The translations under genes were made by a program, and so were the position numbers. This document shows positions 17,077 to 26,094 of a stretch of 64,000 nucleotides of DNA, in pieces. The notes beneath the pieces are model-generated. The model was not told where the DNA came from, made no database searches, and saw only the letters and a list, made by a program, of their open reading frames with translations. Location of the stretch: contig NZ_JAEEGB010000045.1 of the NCBI RefSeq assembly GCF_016316925.1, positions 39,364-103,363 on the forward strand. Direction: 5' to 3'. The DNA is from Clostridium aciditolerans (lineage in GTDB: Bacteria; Bacillota; Clostridia; Clostridiales; Clostridiaceae). Every line of letters starts with the position of its first letter. The stretch's first letter is position 1.

Positions 17077-17667
17077 ATGGAAAGAGGATTAAGAACGACA
17101 ACAAGATTTAACACAAGACAAATCACTACAATTGGAATGCTATCAGCAATATCAATTGTACTAGGAGTAACTGGATTAGGGTTTATACCTATTCCACCGG
17201 TAAAGGCTACTATAATGCATATTCCTGTTATTATAGGAGCTATTTTAGAGGGGCCTGTAGTAGGGGCTATGGTTGGCTTGATATTTGGTATTTTCAGTAT
17301 TGTACAAGCTATAACTACTCCAACACCAGTATCATTTATATTTTTGAACCCTCTGGTATCAGTACTTCCTAGAGTACTTATAGCATTAACGTCTTATTAT
17401 ACGTATAAGGCTATAAAAACTAACTTTAAGGTACTAAACATGTCTGTTGCAGCAGCAATAGGTTCACTGACTAATACTTGCGGAGTTCTAGGAATGATTT
17501 ATTTACTATACTTAGAACCATATGCAAAAGCACTGCATTTAAGTACTAGTGCTGCTCAAAAAGGTATAATTACAATTGCTGCAGCTAATGGTATTCCAGA
17601 AGCGATAATATCTACAATAATAACAGTTTCAGTCGTAACTGCTGTTAATAAAATAAGACGCAAATAA
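17077..17667 (+). CDS. ECF transporter S component
   Basis: A 196-residue membrane protein with about five or six helices. The N-terminal R-Q-I-T-T-I-G-M-L-S-A-I-S-I-V-L-G helix carries the pattern (small residues in an AxxxA-like spacing) used to dock on EcfT, and the segment I-P-I-P-P-V-K-A-T-I-M-H-I-P-V-I-I-G-A is typical of the PF12822/PF07155-like S components. It should bind a vitamin or nucleoside for import by a shared EcfAAT module encoded elsewhere. Position suggests pantothenate (pan genes and an IclR regulator follow) or pseudouridine (psuKG precede), but the sequence alone does not decide. It starts after GGAGG with an 8-base gap and has its own promoter and terminator. Confidence 0.82.
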   Translation: MERGLRTTTRFNTRQITTIGMLSAISIVLGVTGLGFIPIPPVKATIMHIPVIIGAILEGPVVGAMVGLIFGIFSIVQAITTPTPVSFIFLNPLVSVLPRVLIALTSYYTYKAIKTNFKVLNMSVAAAIGSLTNTCGVLGMIYLLYLEPYAKALHLSTSAAQKGIITIAAANGIPEAIISTIITVSVVTAVNKIRRK

Positions 17668-17674
17668 GAAAATT

Positions 17675-17717
17675 ACCCTATAAATTTAGCTTTAGTCTAA
17701 ATTTATAGGGTTTTTAT
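17675..17717 (+). terminator. Terminator of the ECF S-component gene
   Basis: Perfect 14-bp stem ACCCTATAAATTTA/TAAATTTATAGGGT, then TTTTTATAA. Confidence 0.85.
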
Positions 17718-17840
17718 AATTTATTAGAAATATAAATACATTTAAGATTCGTTTTCAAATTTATAATCAATTCTGATATGGAAAAATATGTATAAAACAT
17801 GATATAATTAATTAAAATTTGTACTTTGGAGGACGCTATA

Positions 17841-18629
17841 GTGGAAAGTATAGAAAATGATAATTCAAAACAGAGCTATTATATAAACTCTTTAATTAAA
17901 TCTTTCGGGGTGCTAGAAATTTTATCTGAATATGATGAGATGAGTATTTTAGAATTAAGCAAGGCTTCGGGGTTAGGAAAGAGTTCGATTCACAGAATAT
18001 TAGGCACCTTTAAACACATGGGATATGTGAATCAAAATAATATAAATGGGAAATATTATGCAACGATAAAGCTGTTTGAGCTGGGAAATAAAGTGGCAAA
18101 TAGAATGCCTTTAAGAAAAGTAGCACGACCTTTTTTGGAAGAGTTATTCGAGTTGTGCCATGAGACTGTAAACATAGGAATATTAGATAAGTACGATGTT
18201 GTATATCTAGATAAAATAATTACAAAGGAGCCTCTAAGAATAGAGTTAGATATAGGTAGAAGGGTACCTGCCTTTTGTAGTGCTATGGGAAAAGCTATAT
18301 TAGCTTTTAATGAGAATATTTCTATATCAGAACTACAACTTAGAAAGATTACAGATACTACTATAGACACCTATGAGGAACTGGAAAATCAGTTAAAACA
18401 AATAAGAAATCAAGGTTATGCAATAGACAACGAAGAGTATATTAAAGGACTTACATGTATATCTGTGCCGATGAAGGTTGATGACAATATGTCTTATGTT
18501 GCTTTAAGTATAGCATCGCCAAGTGCTAGAATAACTGAAGAAAAAAAACAGATATATACACAGTTATTGCGAAATACCGCTGATAAAATAATAAATGCGC
18601 TAGGAGCTTGGGGTAAACACTGCATTTAA
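17841..18629 (+). CDS. IclR-family transcriptional regulator
   Basis: A 262-residue regulator with an N-terminal winged helix (about 20-85: S-I-L-E-L-S-K-A-S-G-L-G-K-S-S-I-H-R-I) and a C-terminal effector domain (about 95-262: E-T-V-N-I-G-I-L-D, G-R-R-V-P-A-F-C-S-A-M-G-K-A-I-L-A, I-S-V-P). The R-x-P-A/x-x-x-S-A-x-G-K-A block is the IclR hallmark. GTG 17841 is chosen because GGAGG (17828-17832) leaves 8 bases; an upstream TTG would overlap that site. Paired palindromes upstream of panB and of the OPT transporter gene are its likely operators, so it probably controls the two transcription units downstream in response to a small acid or peptide product. Confidence 0.92.
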   Translation: MESIENDNSKQSYYINSLIKSFGVLEILSEYDEMSILELSKASGLGKSSIHRILGTFKHMGYVNQNNINGKYYATIKLFELGNKVANRMPLRKVARPFLEELFELCHETVNIGILDKYDVVYLDKIITKEPLRIELDIGRRVPAFCSAMGKAILAFNENISISELQLRKITDTTIDTYEELENQLKQIRNQGYAIDNEEYIKGLTCISVPMKVDDNMSYVALSIASPSARITEEKKQIYTQLLRNTADKIINALGAWGKHCI

Positions 18630-18643
18630 ATATAAAGCTCAAG

Positions 18644-18678
18644 AACTGCTGATAAATTGCATATCAGCAGTTTTTTTA
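18644..18678 (+). terminator. Terminator of the IclR gene
   Basis: Stem AACTGCTGATA/TATCAGCAGTT followed by seven T. Confidence 0.88.
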
Positions 18679-18708
18679 TTTTATATTAATACATATCCAT
18701 ATAGAAGT

Positions 18709-18955
18709 ACTAGGCCGAAAGTTAACTTATACCCCGGGATATGTTTCCAAAGCTTCAATCCGTTAAAAACTTTTAGCCAATCTAAAGCTTAAGTTTTAGA
18801 CGACCTAAGACTTAGATAAACTCGCTACGCTCAGACACTATCTAAGTTCTAAGGTTGTCTTAAAACTCTTCGCTAAGATTGGCACAAAGTTTTTAAATCT
18901 ACCTTCAGCCTTTGGAAACATATCCCTTTATATAAGTTAACTTTCTAGTTAGTTT
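18709..18955 (-). repeat. R2 long palindromic element, copy b
   Basis: The second nearly full R2 copy, inverted relative to 10766-11008. It begins CTAGGCC and ends near TCTAGTTAGT. Central palindrome TTAGATA/TATCTAA flanks a loop containing CTCGCTACGCTC. It lies between the IclR gene and the panB promoter, so it insulates the regulator from its presumed target. Confidence 0.8.
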
Positions 18956-19050
18956 CTCTATAGAAAAGAGATATTTAAATATAAATAGACTTTATAAAAT
19001 TTATTTAATTAATTTAAAGTTTGAAGAAAATGTAAAATAATTAGTAATTT

Positions 19051-19079
19051 TTGTATTATTAAAAGCATATTAATATACC
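19051..19079 (+). promoter_or_regulatory. Probable panB promoter
   Basis: TTGTAT, 17 bases, TATACC. The paired operators at 19093-19127 lie just downstream of the expected start site, which suits repression. Confidence 0.5.
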
Positions 19080-19092
19080 AATGTGAGATTAA

Positions 19093-19127
19093 TTCTGCTA
19101 TACAGAATTTTATTCCATAATATAGAA
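19093..19127 (+). promoter_or_regulatory. Paired 15-bp operators (probable IclR sites) before panB
   Basis: TTCTGCTATACAGAA (19093-19107) and TTCCATAATATAGAA (19113-19127). The first is a perfect 5+5 palindrome; the second fits the same TTC-N9-GAA frame. Their starts are 20 bp apart. The same pair with the same spacing precedes the OPT transporter gene (24310-24344). Confidence 0.75.
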
Positions 19128-19143
19128 TTTAGGAGGGAAGAAG

Positions 19144-19980
19144 ATGACAAAACAAAAAGTAGCTATACCAAGCTTTAAGGATATGAAAAAAGAGGGTAAA
19201 AAGATAAGAATGGTTACAGCCTATGACTACCATACTGCGGCACTAGTAGATCAGGCTGATATTGAAATGATATTGGTTGGCGACTCATTGGCTATGGTTA
19301 TGTTAGGATATGATTCTACAGTTGGAGTTACAATGGAAGATATGATTCATCATATTAAGCCTGTAGTTAAAGGTGCACCAAATACCATAATAATTGGTGA
19401 TATGCCATTTGGTTCATATAACGTTAGTTGTGAACAAGCTGTTATAAATGCCACTCGTCTTATGAAAGAAGGTGGTTGTGATTGCATAAAATTAGAAGGT
19501 GGGTTAGCTGTAGCAGACAAGGTAGAAGCTATTGTTAAGGCTGGTATTCCAGTAATAGGTCATATAGGACTTACGCCACAAACCAGTTCTCAGTTAGGTG
19601 GATTTAAGGTTCAAGGAAAAAATATTGAAGATGCTAAAAGAATAGTAGAAGAGGCAAAGGCATTAGAGAAAGCTGGAGCATTTATGGTGGTAATAGAATG
19701 TGTCCCATCTGCTATAGGAAAGCTGATATCTGGAAGTATAGGTATACCAACAATTGGTATAGGCGCAGGACCAGATTGTGATGGTCAAGTGCTTGTAACT
19801 CATGACATGATGGGTATGTACGGAAAGTTTACACCTAAATTTGTGAAAAAATATGCTAATTTAAGTGAAATAATTATTAATGCATTTAATCAATATTCTG
19901 AAGAAGTACAGAGTGGAAGTTTTCCAGATGAAAAGTATAGTTTTGGAATGAAAGAAGAAATTCTAAAGAAGTTATATTAA
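19144..19980 (+). CDS. panB: 3-methyl-2-oxobutanoate hydroxymethyltransferase (ketopantoate hydroxymethyltransferase)
   Basis: A 278-residue PanB with the family blocks in order: MVTAYDYHTA near residue 22, VGDSLAMVMLGY with the metal-binding Asp, GDMPFGSY, KLEGG, GHIGLTPQ and a late GIGAGPDCDGQVLVTHDMMG. It transfers a one-carbon unit from methylene-tetrahydrofolate to 2-oxoisovalerate. The next gene, panE, reduces the product to pantoate. panC and panD are not in this window. It starts after AGGAGGG with a short spacer and lies directly behind the paired operators. Confidence 0.94.
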   Translation: MTKQKVAIPSFKDMKKEGKKIRMVTAYDYHTAALVDQADIEMILVGDSLAMVMLGYDSTVGVTMEDMIHHIKPVVKGAPNTIIIGDMPFGSYNVSCEQAVINATRLMKEGGCDCIKLEGGLAVADKVEAIVKAGIPVIGHIGLTPQTSSQLGGFKVQGKNIEDAKRIVEEAKALEKAGAFMVVIECVPSAIGKLISGSIGIPTIGIGAGPDCDGQVLVTHDMMGMYGKFTPKFVKKYANLSEIIINAFNQYSEEVQSGSFPDEKYSFGMKEEILKKLY

Positions 19981-20004
19981 ATAACACTTTAGCAATATAA
20001 AGCT

Positions 20005-20038
20005 AAATTATTGTGCTGATATATCAGCACAATAATTT
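20005..20038. other. Perfect 16-bp-arm palindrome between panB and panE
   Basis: AAATTATTGTGCTGAT and its exact reverse complement are separated by two bases. No T-run follows, so it is more likely an RNA stability or attenuation hairpin than a full terminator; it could reduce panE expression relative to panB. Confidence 0.6.
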
Positions 20039-20059
20039 AAAATCGGAGGGGTATCATTT

Positions 20060-20971
20060 ATGAAAATAGCCATAATAGGTGCTGGTGCTATGGGAAGTTT
20101 ATATGGGGGATATCTTTCAAGAGCCGGAGAAGATGTATACTTAGTAGATATTTGGCAATCGCATATAGATGAAATAAATAGTAATGGTTTGATAATAAAA
20201 GAAGGAGAAGAGGAAATCGTAGTATATCCTAAAGCTTTTTCTAAGGCAGAAGAAATAGGATCTGTTGATTTGGCAATCATTTTTGTGAAATCTATATTAA
20301 CAGAAAAGGCGCTAGCAAATAATAAAGCAATTTTGGGAAGCAACACTTTAGTGATGAGTTTACAAAATGGTTATGGCAATATTGAACAAATAGAAAAGTA
20401 TGTTAAAAGTGAAAATATAATAGCAGGAACTACTGCACACGGGGCTACTATGCTTGGGCCTGGCAATATCAAGCATGCAGGAAATGGAGTTACACATATA
20501 GGATGGTTGAAGAATAATAAAAATAATAGCATAGAGCAAATTGCTGCAGCTTTAAAAAGAGCTGGTTTTGATACTAATATTTCAGATAATGTAATGGAGC
20601 TTATATGGTCAAAGCTTATAGTTAATGTAGGAATTAATGCCCTCACTGCCATACTAGAAGTAGAAAATGGAAAATTGTTAGATATTGATGAAACGAAATA
20701 TCTTATGAAATTAGCTGTGGAAGAGGCAATAGATGTAGCAGAAGCTTTAGGGGTTAAGTTTAATAGAGATGAAACAATAGAGAAGGTTATGCAGGTTGCC
20801 TACAATACAGCAGAAAATAAATCCTCAATGCTTCAGGATATTTTAAATAAAAGAAAGACTGAAATAGAAACGATAAATGGCGCAATTGTTAGGGAGGGAA
20901 TAAAACATTTTGTAAAAACTCCAGTAAATACTGTACTACTTAATCTTATAAAAGCAAAAGAAGTTACTTAA
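20060..20971 (+). CDS. panE: 2-dehydropantoate 2-reductase (ketopantoate reductase)
   Basis: A 303-residue NADPH enzyme. It opens with the Rossmann motif I-A-I-I-G-A-G-A-M-G-S-L-Y-G, then F-V-K-S in the middle of the first domain and L-Q-N-G-Y-G, and carries the catalytic-domain block L-I-W-S-K-L-I-V-N-V-G-I-N-A-L-T-A near residue 178 with the active Lys, and S-S-M-L-Q-D near 255. It reduces ketopantoate to pantoate. It sits 79 bases after panB, with a hairpin between, and is followed by a symporter gene in the same direction. Some PanE-like proteins use other 2-oxoacids, but panB beside it supports the pantoate role. Confidence 0.92.
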   Translation: MKIAIIGAGAMGSLYGGYLSRAGEDVYLVDIWQSHIDEINSNGLIIKEGEEEIVVYPKAFSKAEEIGSVDLAIIFVKSILTEKALANNKAILGSNTLVMSLQNGYGNIEQIEKYVKSENIIAGTTAHGATMLGPGNIKHAGNGVTHIGWLKNNKNNSIEQIAAALKRAGFDTNISDNVMELIWSKLIVNVGINALTAILEVENGKLLDIDETKYLMKLAVEEAIDVAEALGVKFNRDETIEKVMQVAYNTAENKSSMLQDILNKRKTEIETINGAIVREGIKHFVKTPVNTVLLNLIKAKEVT

Positions 20972-21037
20972 ATTATGAAAATTCAAGGATAAATGAGCAT
21001 ACTAAAAAATTAAAAGATTATAGAAAGGAGTTTTTGT

Positions 21038-22495
21038 ATGAACGGATATATTATAGCAATTGCATTATATTGTATAGCACTGATATTAATAAGTATATTT
21101 GTTTCTAAATATGTAAAGGGTGGGAATGATTTTATAGTAGCTGGAAGAAAGTTTAACTCTGGATTACTATTTGCTACATTAATAGGTGGAAATATTGGAG
21201 CAGGATCTACAGTTGGTATTACTGGATTAGCATATACATCAGGTATATCAGCAGTTTGGTGGATGATAATGTCAGGTTTAGGAAGTATAGTTCTTGCATT
21301 TATAGTGGGTCCTAAAATTTGGGAATTATCTATGAAATATAATTTGCTTACTGCTGGTGACTTTTTAGATAGAAGATATTCCAAAAAGTTTAAAGGTGCT
21401 TTTTCTACTATGATGGCAATAGGGACTCTAGCCTTATTTGCTGGTCAACTTATGGGCGTTGCATGGATATTAAATGTTATTGCTGGTGTACCTAAGGTCA
21501 CTGGAATAATTATTGGTGCAATAGTTGTTACTGTATATTTTGCATTCGGAGGAATAGTATCAGCTGCATATGTAGGGATATTGAAATTAGTAGTAGTTTT
21601 AACAGGATTTATAATTGCTGTGCCTTTTGCACTAAGTCATGTTGGGGGATTAGGCGGATTACACACATTGGTAGCAGCAAATTTAGGAAGTGTGGCTAAA
21701 ACAAATAGTTATTTCAGCTTTTTTGGACTAGGTGCAACTGTTATAATAGGATACTTTTTTATGTTAACTCCTTCATTTTTCATATCACCTGGCTTAATTG
21801 GAATAGTATTTGGATCTAAAGATACAGCAACTGTGAGAAAGGGTACAACATATAATGCAATAGTTCAATTCATTTTTGCTTTCATTCCTGCAATACTTGG
21901 CATGTGTACTTTTGCACTGTTTCCACATTTAACTGTTCAGGACTTGGCATTACCTACAGCAATGAAAGAATTACTGCCTTTCTGGGTATCAGCAATAGCT
22001 TTGGCAGCGGTTTTTGCCGCTGAAATAAGTACGGCAGATACAGTTTTATATATGCTAACTACATCTTTTACAAATGACATATATAAGACCTTTATAAAAC
22101 CTAAGACTACTGATACTGAATTATTAAGAATGAGCAGATATGTTACTTTTGTTTCCGGAATTCTTGGAGTTGGGATGGCATTACTACTTCCTAACATTAT
22201 AACAGCACTTTCAATTTTTTATACATTAATGTCTGTATCTCTTACAGCACCGTTACTTTTTGGTATATTTTCAAATCGTCCTACAGCAGCAGCAGCTTCG
22301 GTTTCAGCAATATCTGGTGTAGCACTTACAATAATATTAACATTTGGATATAAGGTAAAGCTTTTTGGAGTCCTAAATGCCCAAAGTACCGGGATTCTTT
22401 TATCAATAGTAATTATGATTATAATTATGTATGTATTCCCAGCAAAAGCATTTAAGGATGGCAAAAAAGAAATAGAGATGAATGTATCAGAATAA
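21038..22495 (+). CDS. Sodium:solute symporter (SSS family)
   Basis: A 485-residue membrane protein with about 13 helices. The SSS pattern is visible: F-I-V-A-G-R-K near residue 31, then G-G-N-I-G-A-G-S-T-V-G and, near 330, A-A-E-I-S-T-A-D-T-V-L, the sodium-binding helix. It should import an organic solute with sodium. Length and context resemble PanF, the pantothenate symporter, but SSS substrates vary widely, and an amidohydrolase 24 bp downstream suggests its substrate could be that enzyme's substrate. Start follows AAAGGAG. Confidence 0.88.
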   Translation: MNGYIIAIALYCIALILISIFVSKYVKGGNDFIVAGRKFNSGLLFATLIGGNIGAGSTVGITGLAYTSGISAVWWMIMSGLGSIVLAFIVGPKIWELSMKYNLLTAGDFLDRRYSKKFKGAFSTMMAIGTLALFAGQLMGVAWILNVIAGVPKVTGIIIGAIVVTVYFAFGGIVSAAYVGILKLVVVLTGFIIAVPFALSHVGGLGGLHTLVAANLGSVAKTNSYFSFFGLGATVIIGYFFMLTPSFFISPGLIGIVFGSKDTATVRKGTTYNAIVQFIFAFIPAILGMCTFALFPHLTVQDLALPTAMKELLPFWVSAIALAAVFAAEISTADTVLYMLTTSFTNDIYKTFIKPKTTDTELLRMSRYVTFVSGILGVGMALLLPNIITALSIFYTLMSVSLTAPLLFGIFSNRPTAAAASVSAISGVALTIILTFGYKVKLFGVLNAQSTGILLSIVIMIIIMYVFPAKAFKDGKKEIEMNVSE

Positions 22496-22519
22496 AAATA
22501 TTTACTTGGAGGTTTAATA

Positions 22520-24169
22520 ATGATTTTTGATTATTCGTATGCTGATTATGCTTTTAAGAATGGAAGAGTAATAACAGTGAACGAAAGAGATGAGATTGTT
22601 GAAGCAGTGGCCGTAAAAGGCAATAGAATAGTGTATGTAGGAGATACCGCAGGATTAGAAAAAATTATTGATAATAACACCAAGGTTATTGACCTTAAAG
22701 GGCGCGCTTTGGCTCCTGGATTTATTGATACACATTACCATCCTATTTTAAACGGATTCTTTGGAAACACAGAAGATGCTGCAATTATAAATACTGGATA
22801 TCCTAATTGCAAATCCATTAAGGATATTATTAAGTTAATTAAAAAAGCTGCTGCGAAGAGAAAGCCTGGCGAATGGATTTCTATGATGGGTTATGACCAA
22901 AATAGAGTTGAAGAAAAGAGACACATTACAATAGAAGAAATGGATGAAGCTGCTCCAAATAATCCTGTACAGTGCATGAGGATGTGCGGACATATTTGTA
23001 TGTATAACACAGCTGCACTTAATTCAGTCGGTATATATACACCTGAAGATGCAAAAAAGTTTGCACAGGACGAGGTTGTAGTTGAAAATGGCAAATTAAC
23101 CGGTATGGTTAAAGACCATTCACATTTTTATCTTTGGAGTAAGGTTATTTATACTGAGGAGCAGCAGAAGGCTGCTGCTATGAGGTCAAATGATTTGCTC
23201 CTTAGAAATGGAATAACTTCCGTTCATGATGCAGGGGAATGTGATAAGCCTTCTTATCATATTATGCAGAGCCTTTGCAGATCCGGAGAATTTAAGGTTA
23301 GAGAGTATATGATGCTTCATAGTATCTTTGGGAAACCTGTTTCTCTTGAGGACAACGAACACTTCCTTTCACTAGGGCTTCAAAGTGGACTAGGAGACGA
23401 ACATTTTAAAATTGGTACTTGTAAGTTTATGATAGACGGAGGAACAAGTGGACCTTCCTGCGCAACAAGAGAACCTTACTGTCATGATCCTGATATGCCT
23501 GGCATACTTGGGTGGAAAAGAGAGGAAGTAGCTGAATATATAAAAAAGATTAATGAGGCTGAGTGCCAGGCATCAGCACATGCCGTTGGTGATTTGGCTA
23601 TCGAATTTATGGTGGAAGGTTATGAAAAAGCTTTCAAAACAAATCCGAGACCTGAAGCTAGACATAGAATTGAACACTGTGCTATTGTAGATCAGGACCT
23701 TATCAATAGAATGTCTAAGTTAAACATTTGTCCTAGTACAAACCCTGGAATGATAGCTTGGAATGGAAGAAATTATACCAAGTTCTACGGTGACAGAATG
23801 AAATATTTTATAGCATTGAGAAGCATGATTGATGCAGGTGTTATGGTTTCAATCGGAAGCGATGCACCATCAGGACCTGTAGAATCAATGTCTATATTAG
23901 ATGCCTGTGTAAATAGAACTGACAGGGTAACAAATGAGCCAGTGGATCAGGCTCAGAAAATCACTATATTGGAAGCAATTAGACTGTATACTTACAATGG
24001 AGCTTACTCCAGCTATGAAGAAAAGATTAAAGGCAGCATTGAAGTTGGTAAATTAGCTGATATGGTTGTTCTCTCTGAGGATATTATATCATACCATCAG
24101 GATAAGATACTTGATATTAAAGTTGATATGACTATTATTGACGGAAAAATTGAGTATGAAAGAAAATAG
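22520..24169 (+). CDS. Amidohydrolase family protein (YtcJ-like)
   Basis: A 549-residue metal-dependent hydrolase of the amidohydrolase 3 group. Metal-site motifs are in order: GFIDTHYHP near residue 70 (HxH), HAVGDLAI with a His ligand near 355, RHRIEH near 382, and GSDAPSGP with the catalytic Asp near 450. No signal peptide, so cytoplasmic. YtcJ-like enzymes hydrolyse amides, formamides or cyclic ureides; the substrate here is unknown. It follows the symporter by 24 bases and ends the first operator-controlled unit. By eye it uses more G/C-ending codons than its neighbours, which may reflect a separate origin. Confidence 0.85.
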   Translation: MIFDYSYADYAFKNGRVITVNERDEIVEAVAVKGNRIVYVGDTAGLEKIIDNNTKVIDLKGRALAPGFIDTHYHPILNGFFGNTEDAAIINTGYPNCKSIKDIIKLIKKAAAKRKPGEWISMMGYDQNRVEEKRHITIEEMDEAAPNNPVQCMRMCGHICMYNTAALNSVGIYTPEDAKKFAQDEVVVENGKLTGMVKDHSHFYLWSKVIYTEEQQKAAAMRSNDLLLRNGITSVHDAGECDKPSYHIMQSLCRSGEFKVREYMMLHSIFGKPVSLEDNEHFLSLGLQSGLGDEHFKIGTCKFMIDGGTSGPSCATREPYCHDPDMPGILGWKREEVAEYIKKINEAECQASAHAVGDLAIEFMVEGYEKAFKTNPRPEARHRIEHCAIVDQDLINRMSKLNICPSTNPGMIAWNGRNYTKFYGDRMKYFIALRSMIDAGVMVSIGSDAPSGPVESMSILDACVNRTDRVTNEPVDQAQKITILEAIRLYTYNGAYSSYEEKIKGSIEVGKLADMVVLSEDIISYHQDKILDIKVDMTIIDGKIEYERK

Positions 24170-24181
24170 ATTTGACTAATA

Positions 24182-24216
24182 AAAACCTCGTAAATTTTTG
24201 CGAGGTTTTTTTATTT
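24182..24216 (+). terminator. Terminator after the amidohydrolase
   Basis: Stem AAAACCTCG/CGAGGTTTT with a 10-base loop and a following T-run. Confidence 0.88.
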
Positions 24217-24309
24217 ATCCAATTTAGAAACAACTTGTTGTATTTTATTATTAGTTAAAAGGTAATATTTAAAATGCTCAAATCATATAAATATATAGGC
24301 GTAAATATA

Positions 24310-24344
24310 TTCTGCTATAGTAAATTAAGTTCTACCATACAGAA
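24310..24344 (+). promoter_or_regulatory. Paired 15-bp operators (probable IclR sites) before the OPT gene
   Basis: TTCTGCTATAGTAAA (24310-24324) and TTCTACCATACAGAA (24330-24344), starts 20 bp apart, matching the pair at 19093-19127. Here the first half-site pair is degenerate on its right side and the second is good. Confidence 0.72.
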
Positions 24345-24405
24345 TGATTCGGGAGGTGTGTATAGGTATATAATTTACCTTATTAATTTTTATGGAGGGA
24401 GTAAT

Positions 24406-26037
24406 GTGAAAGAAAGTAAAGGCCAAAATATAGGATATGCGCAGAGTTATAAAGAGCAGCTTACAGTAAGAAGTTTAATAATTGGAGCACTAGGAGCATT
24501 TATAATTACATTGAGTTCAATGTATGTAGCATTGAGAATGGGAGCACTTCCTTGGCCTACTATTTTTGTTGCAATTCTATCTATGGCAGTTTTAAAAGGT
24601 TTAGGGAAGACAAATTTAAATGAAATAAATGTAGCAGCTACAGCTATGTCAGCAGGTGGCCTTGTTGCAGGTGGTTTAGCTTTTACAATTCCAGGTATAT
24701 GGATGATAAATAAGAATGCAGCAGTAAGTGTTGTATCTTTATTAATGGTAACCTTGTCTGGAACAATATTAGCATTGATATTTACACTTCTCATAAGAAA
24801 ATATTTTATAGAAAAAGAACAACTGCCTTTTCCGATGGGAATAGCAGCTTCACAGACTTTAATTGCAGGAGATGAGGGTGGAAACAAAGCTAAAACTTTG
24901 TTTATAACCTTAGGGATCACTGCAATATTTACAGCTATAAGAGATTATTTTGGTAAAATTCCAGCGGCTATAACATCAACTTCTCTTGCAGCTAAGAATA
25001 TATTTTTCGGAGTATGGGTGTCGCCGATGGCAGTAGGTATAGGATATATAATTGGGCCATTATACATGGGAACATGGTTTTTAGGAGCAATATTAAGTTA
25101 TTTTGTTATAATTCCAGTAGGTGTTGCCCAGGGAATATTCAAAGATGTAGCCGCTGCTACTGCATTTAAAGATAGCCTAGGAATAGGTTTTATTGTAGGA
25201 GCAGGTATAGGTGTTCTATTAAAAGGAATTCTTCCTAAGGCTAAAGAAATATTTGGACCAATGCTTAGAGGGAAGACTGGTGATAATAATATAAATTTAA
25301 AATGGGCTCCTATAGCTTTTGCTGTAATAGCATTTATGTTAACGGTATTTACTGAAATGAAGCTTGTTCCAAGTATTATAACTATATTTGGCGTATGGAT
25401 TACTACATCTATGGCCGCAACTATAACAGGTCAGACTGGTATTAATCCTATGGAGATATTTGGAATACTAATATTACTGTTAGTAAAAGCTATCGTAAAT
25501 GTTGGCCCTATTGAAGCCTTTTTAGTAGCCGGCGTTATAGCAGTAGCCTGTGGTCTTGCAGGAGATGCTCTTCAGGACTATAAAGCAGGATATATTTTAA
25601 AAACTGATCCAAAGGCACAGTTAATTGCTCAGACTGTAGGAGGTTTAGTTGGTGCTGTGGTGTCAGTTGCAGTTCTATTTGTTATGCATAGAGCCTATGG
25701 AAGTATGGGACCAGGAACGGAATTAGTAGCACCTCAGGCTTATGCAGTTTCTACTATGGTTTCTGGATTACCAAACTTTAATGCATTTATTGCAGGTCTT
25801 ATTATAGGGACAATACTATTTATGCTAGGAGTTCCTGTAATGACTGTTGGAATAGGAATATATTTACCTATGTTTATATCAACAGCTGCCTTCATAGGCG
25901 GATTGTTAAAGTTTATCGTACAAAAAGTAAAACCAGAGGCAGATAACAATGGGCTTCTTATATCATCGGGGCTTCTTGGAGGAGAAGGGATTACAGGGGT
26001 AGTTATAGCATTAATTAAAGTATTTACTTTAGGATAG
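24406..26037 (+). CDS. OPT-family oligopeptide transporter
   Basis: A 543-residue membrane protein with at least twelve hydrophobic segments. OPT features include the N-terminal L-T-V-R-S-L-I-I-G-A-L-G-A, the L-P-F-P-M-G-I-A-A-S-Q segment near residue 142, and G-L-A-G-D-A-L-Q-D-Y-K-A-G-Y near 385. OPT proteins import small peptides or metal-chelate peptides with protons. I start it at GTG 24406 after GGAGGG (6-base gap); longer readings would cross the operator pair. The next gene is a peptidase, so imported peptides are probably cut by it. Confidence 0.88.
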   Translation: MKESKGQNIGYAQSYKEQLTVRSLIIGALGAFIITLSSMYVALRMGALPWPTIFVAILSMAVLKGLGKTNLNEINVAATAMSAGGLVAGGLAFTIPGIWMINKNAAVSVVSLLMVTLSGTILALIFTLLIRKYFIEKEQLPFPMGIAASQTLIAGDEGGNKAKTLFITLGITAIFTAIRDYFGKIPAAITSTSLAAKNIFFGVWVSPMAVGIGYIIGPLYMGTWFLGAILSYFVIIPVGVAQGIFKDVAAATAFKDSLGIGFIVGAGIGVLLKGILPKAKEIFGPMLRGKTGDNNINLKWAPIAFAVIAFMLTVFTEMKLVPSIITIFGVWITTSMAATITGQTGINPMEIFGILILLLVKAIVNVGPIEAFLVAGVIAVACGLAGDALQDYKAGYILKTDPKAQLIAQTVGGLVGAVVSVAVLFVMHRAYGSMGPGTELVAPQAYAVSTMVSGLPNFNAFIAGLIIGTILFMLGVPVMTVGIGIYLPMFISTAAFIGGLLKFIVQKVKPEADNNGLLISSGLLGGEGITGVVIALIKVFTLG

Positions 26038-26094
26038 CACTAAGCGTAAAATATTAGTTAATAGAGTTGGTGTTATTTACAATAGGAGGTAAAA

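Noticed and set aside
17771-17783. Autoregulatory operator TTCTGATATGGAA before the IclR gene
   Set aside because: The half-sites are spaced two bases closer than in the four good sites and there is no second copy 20 bp away.
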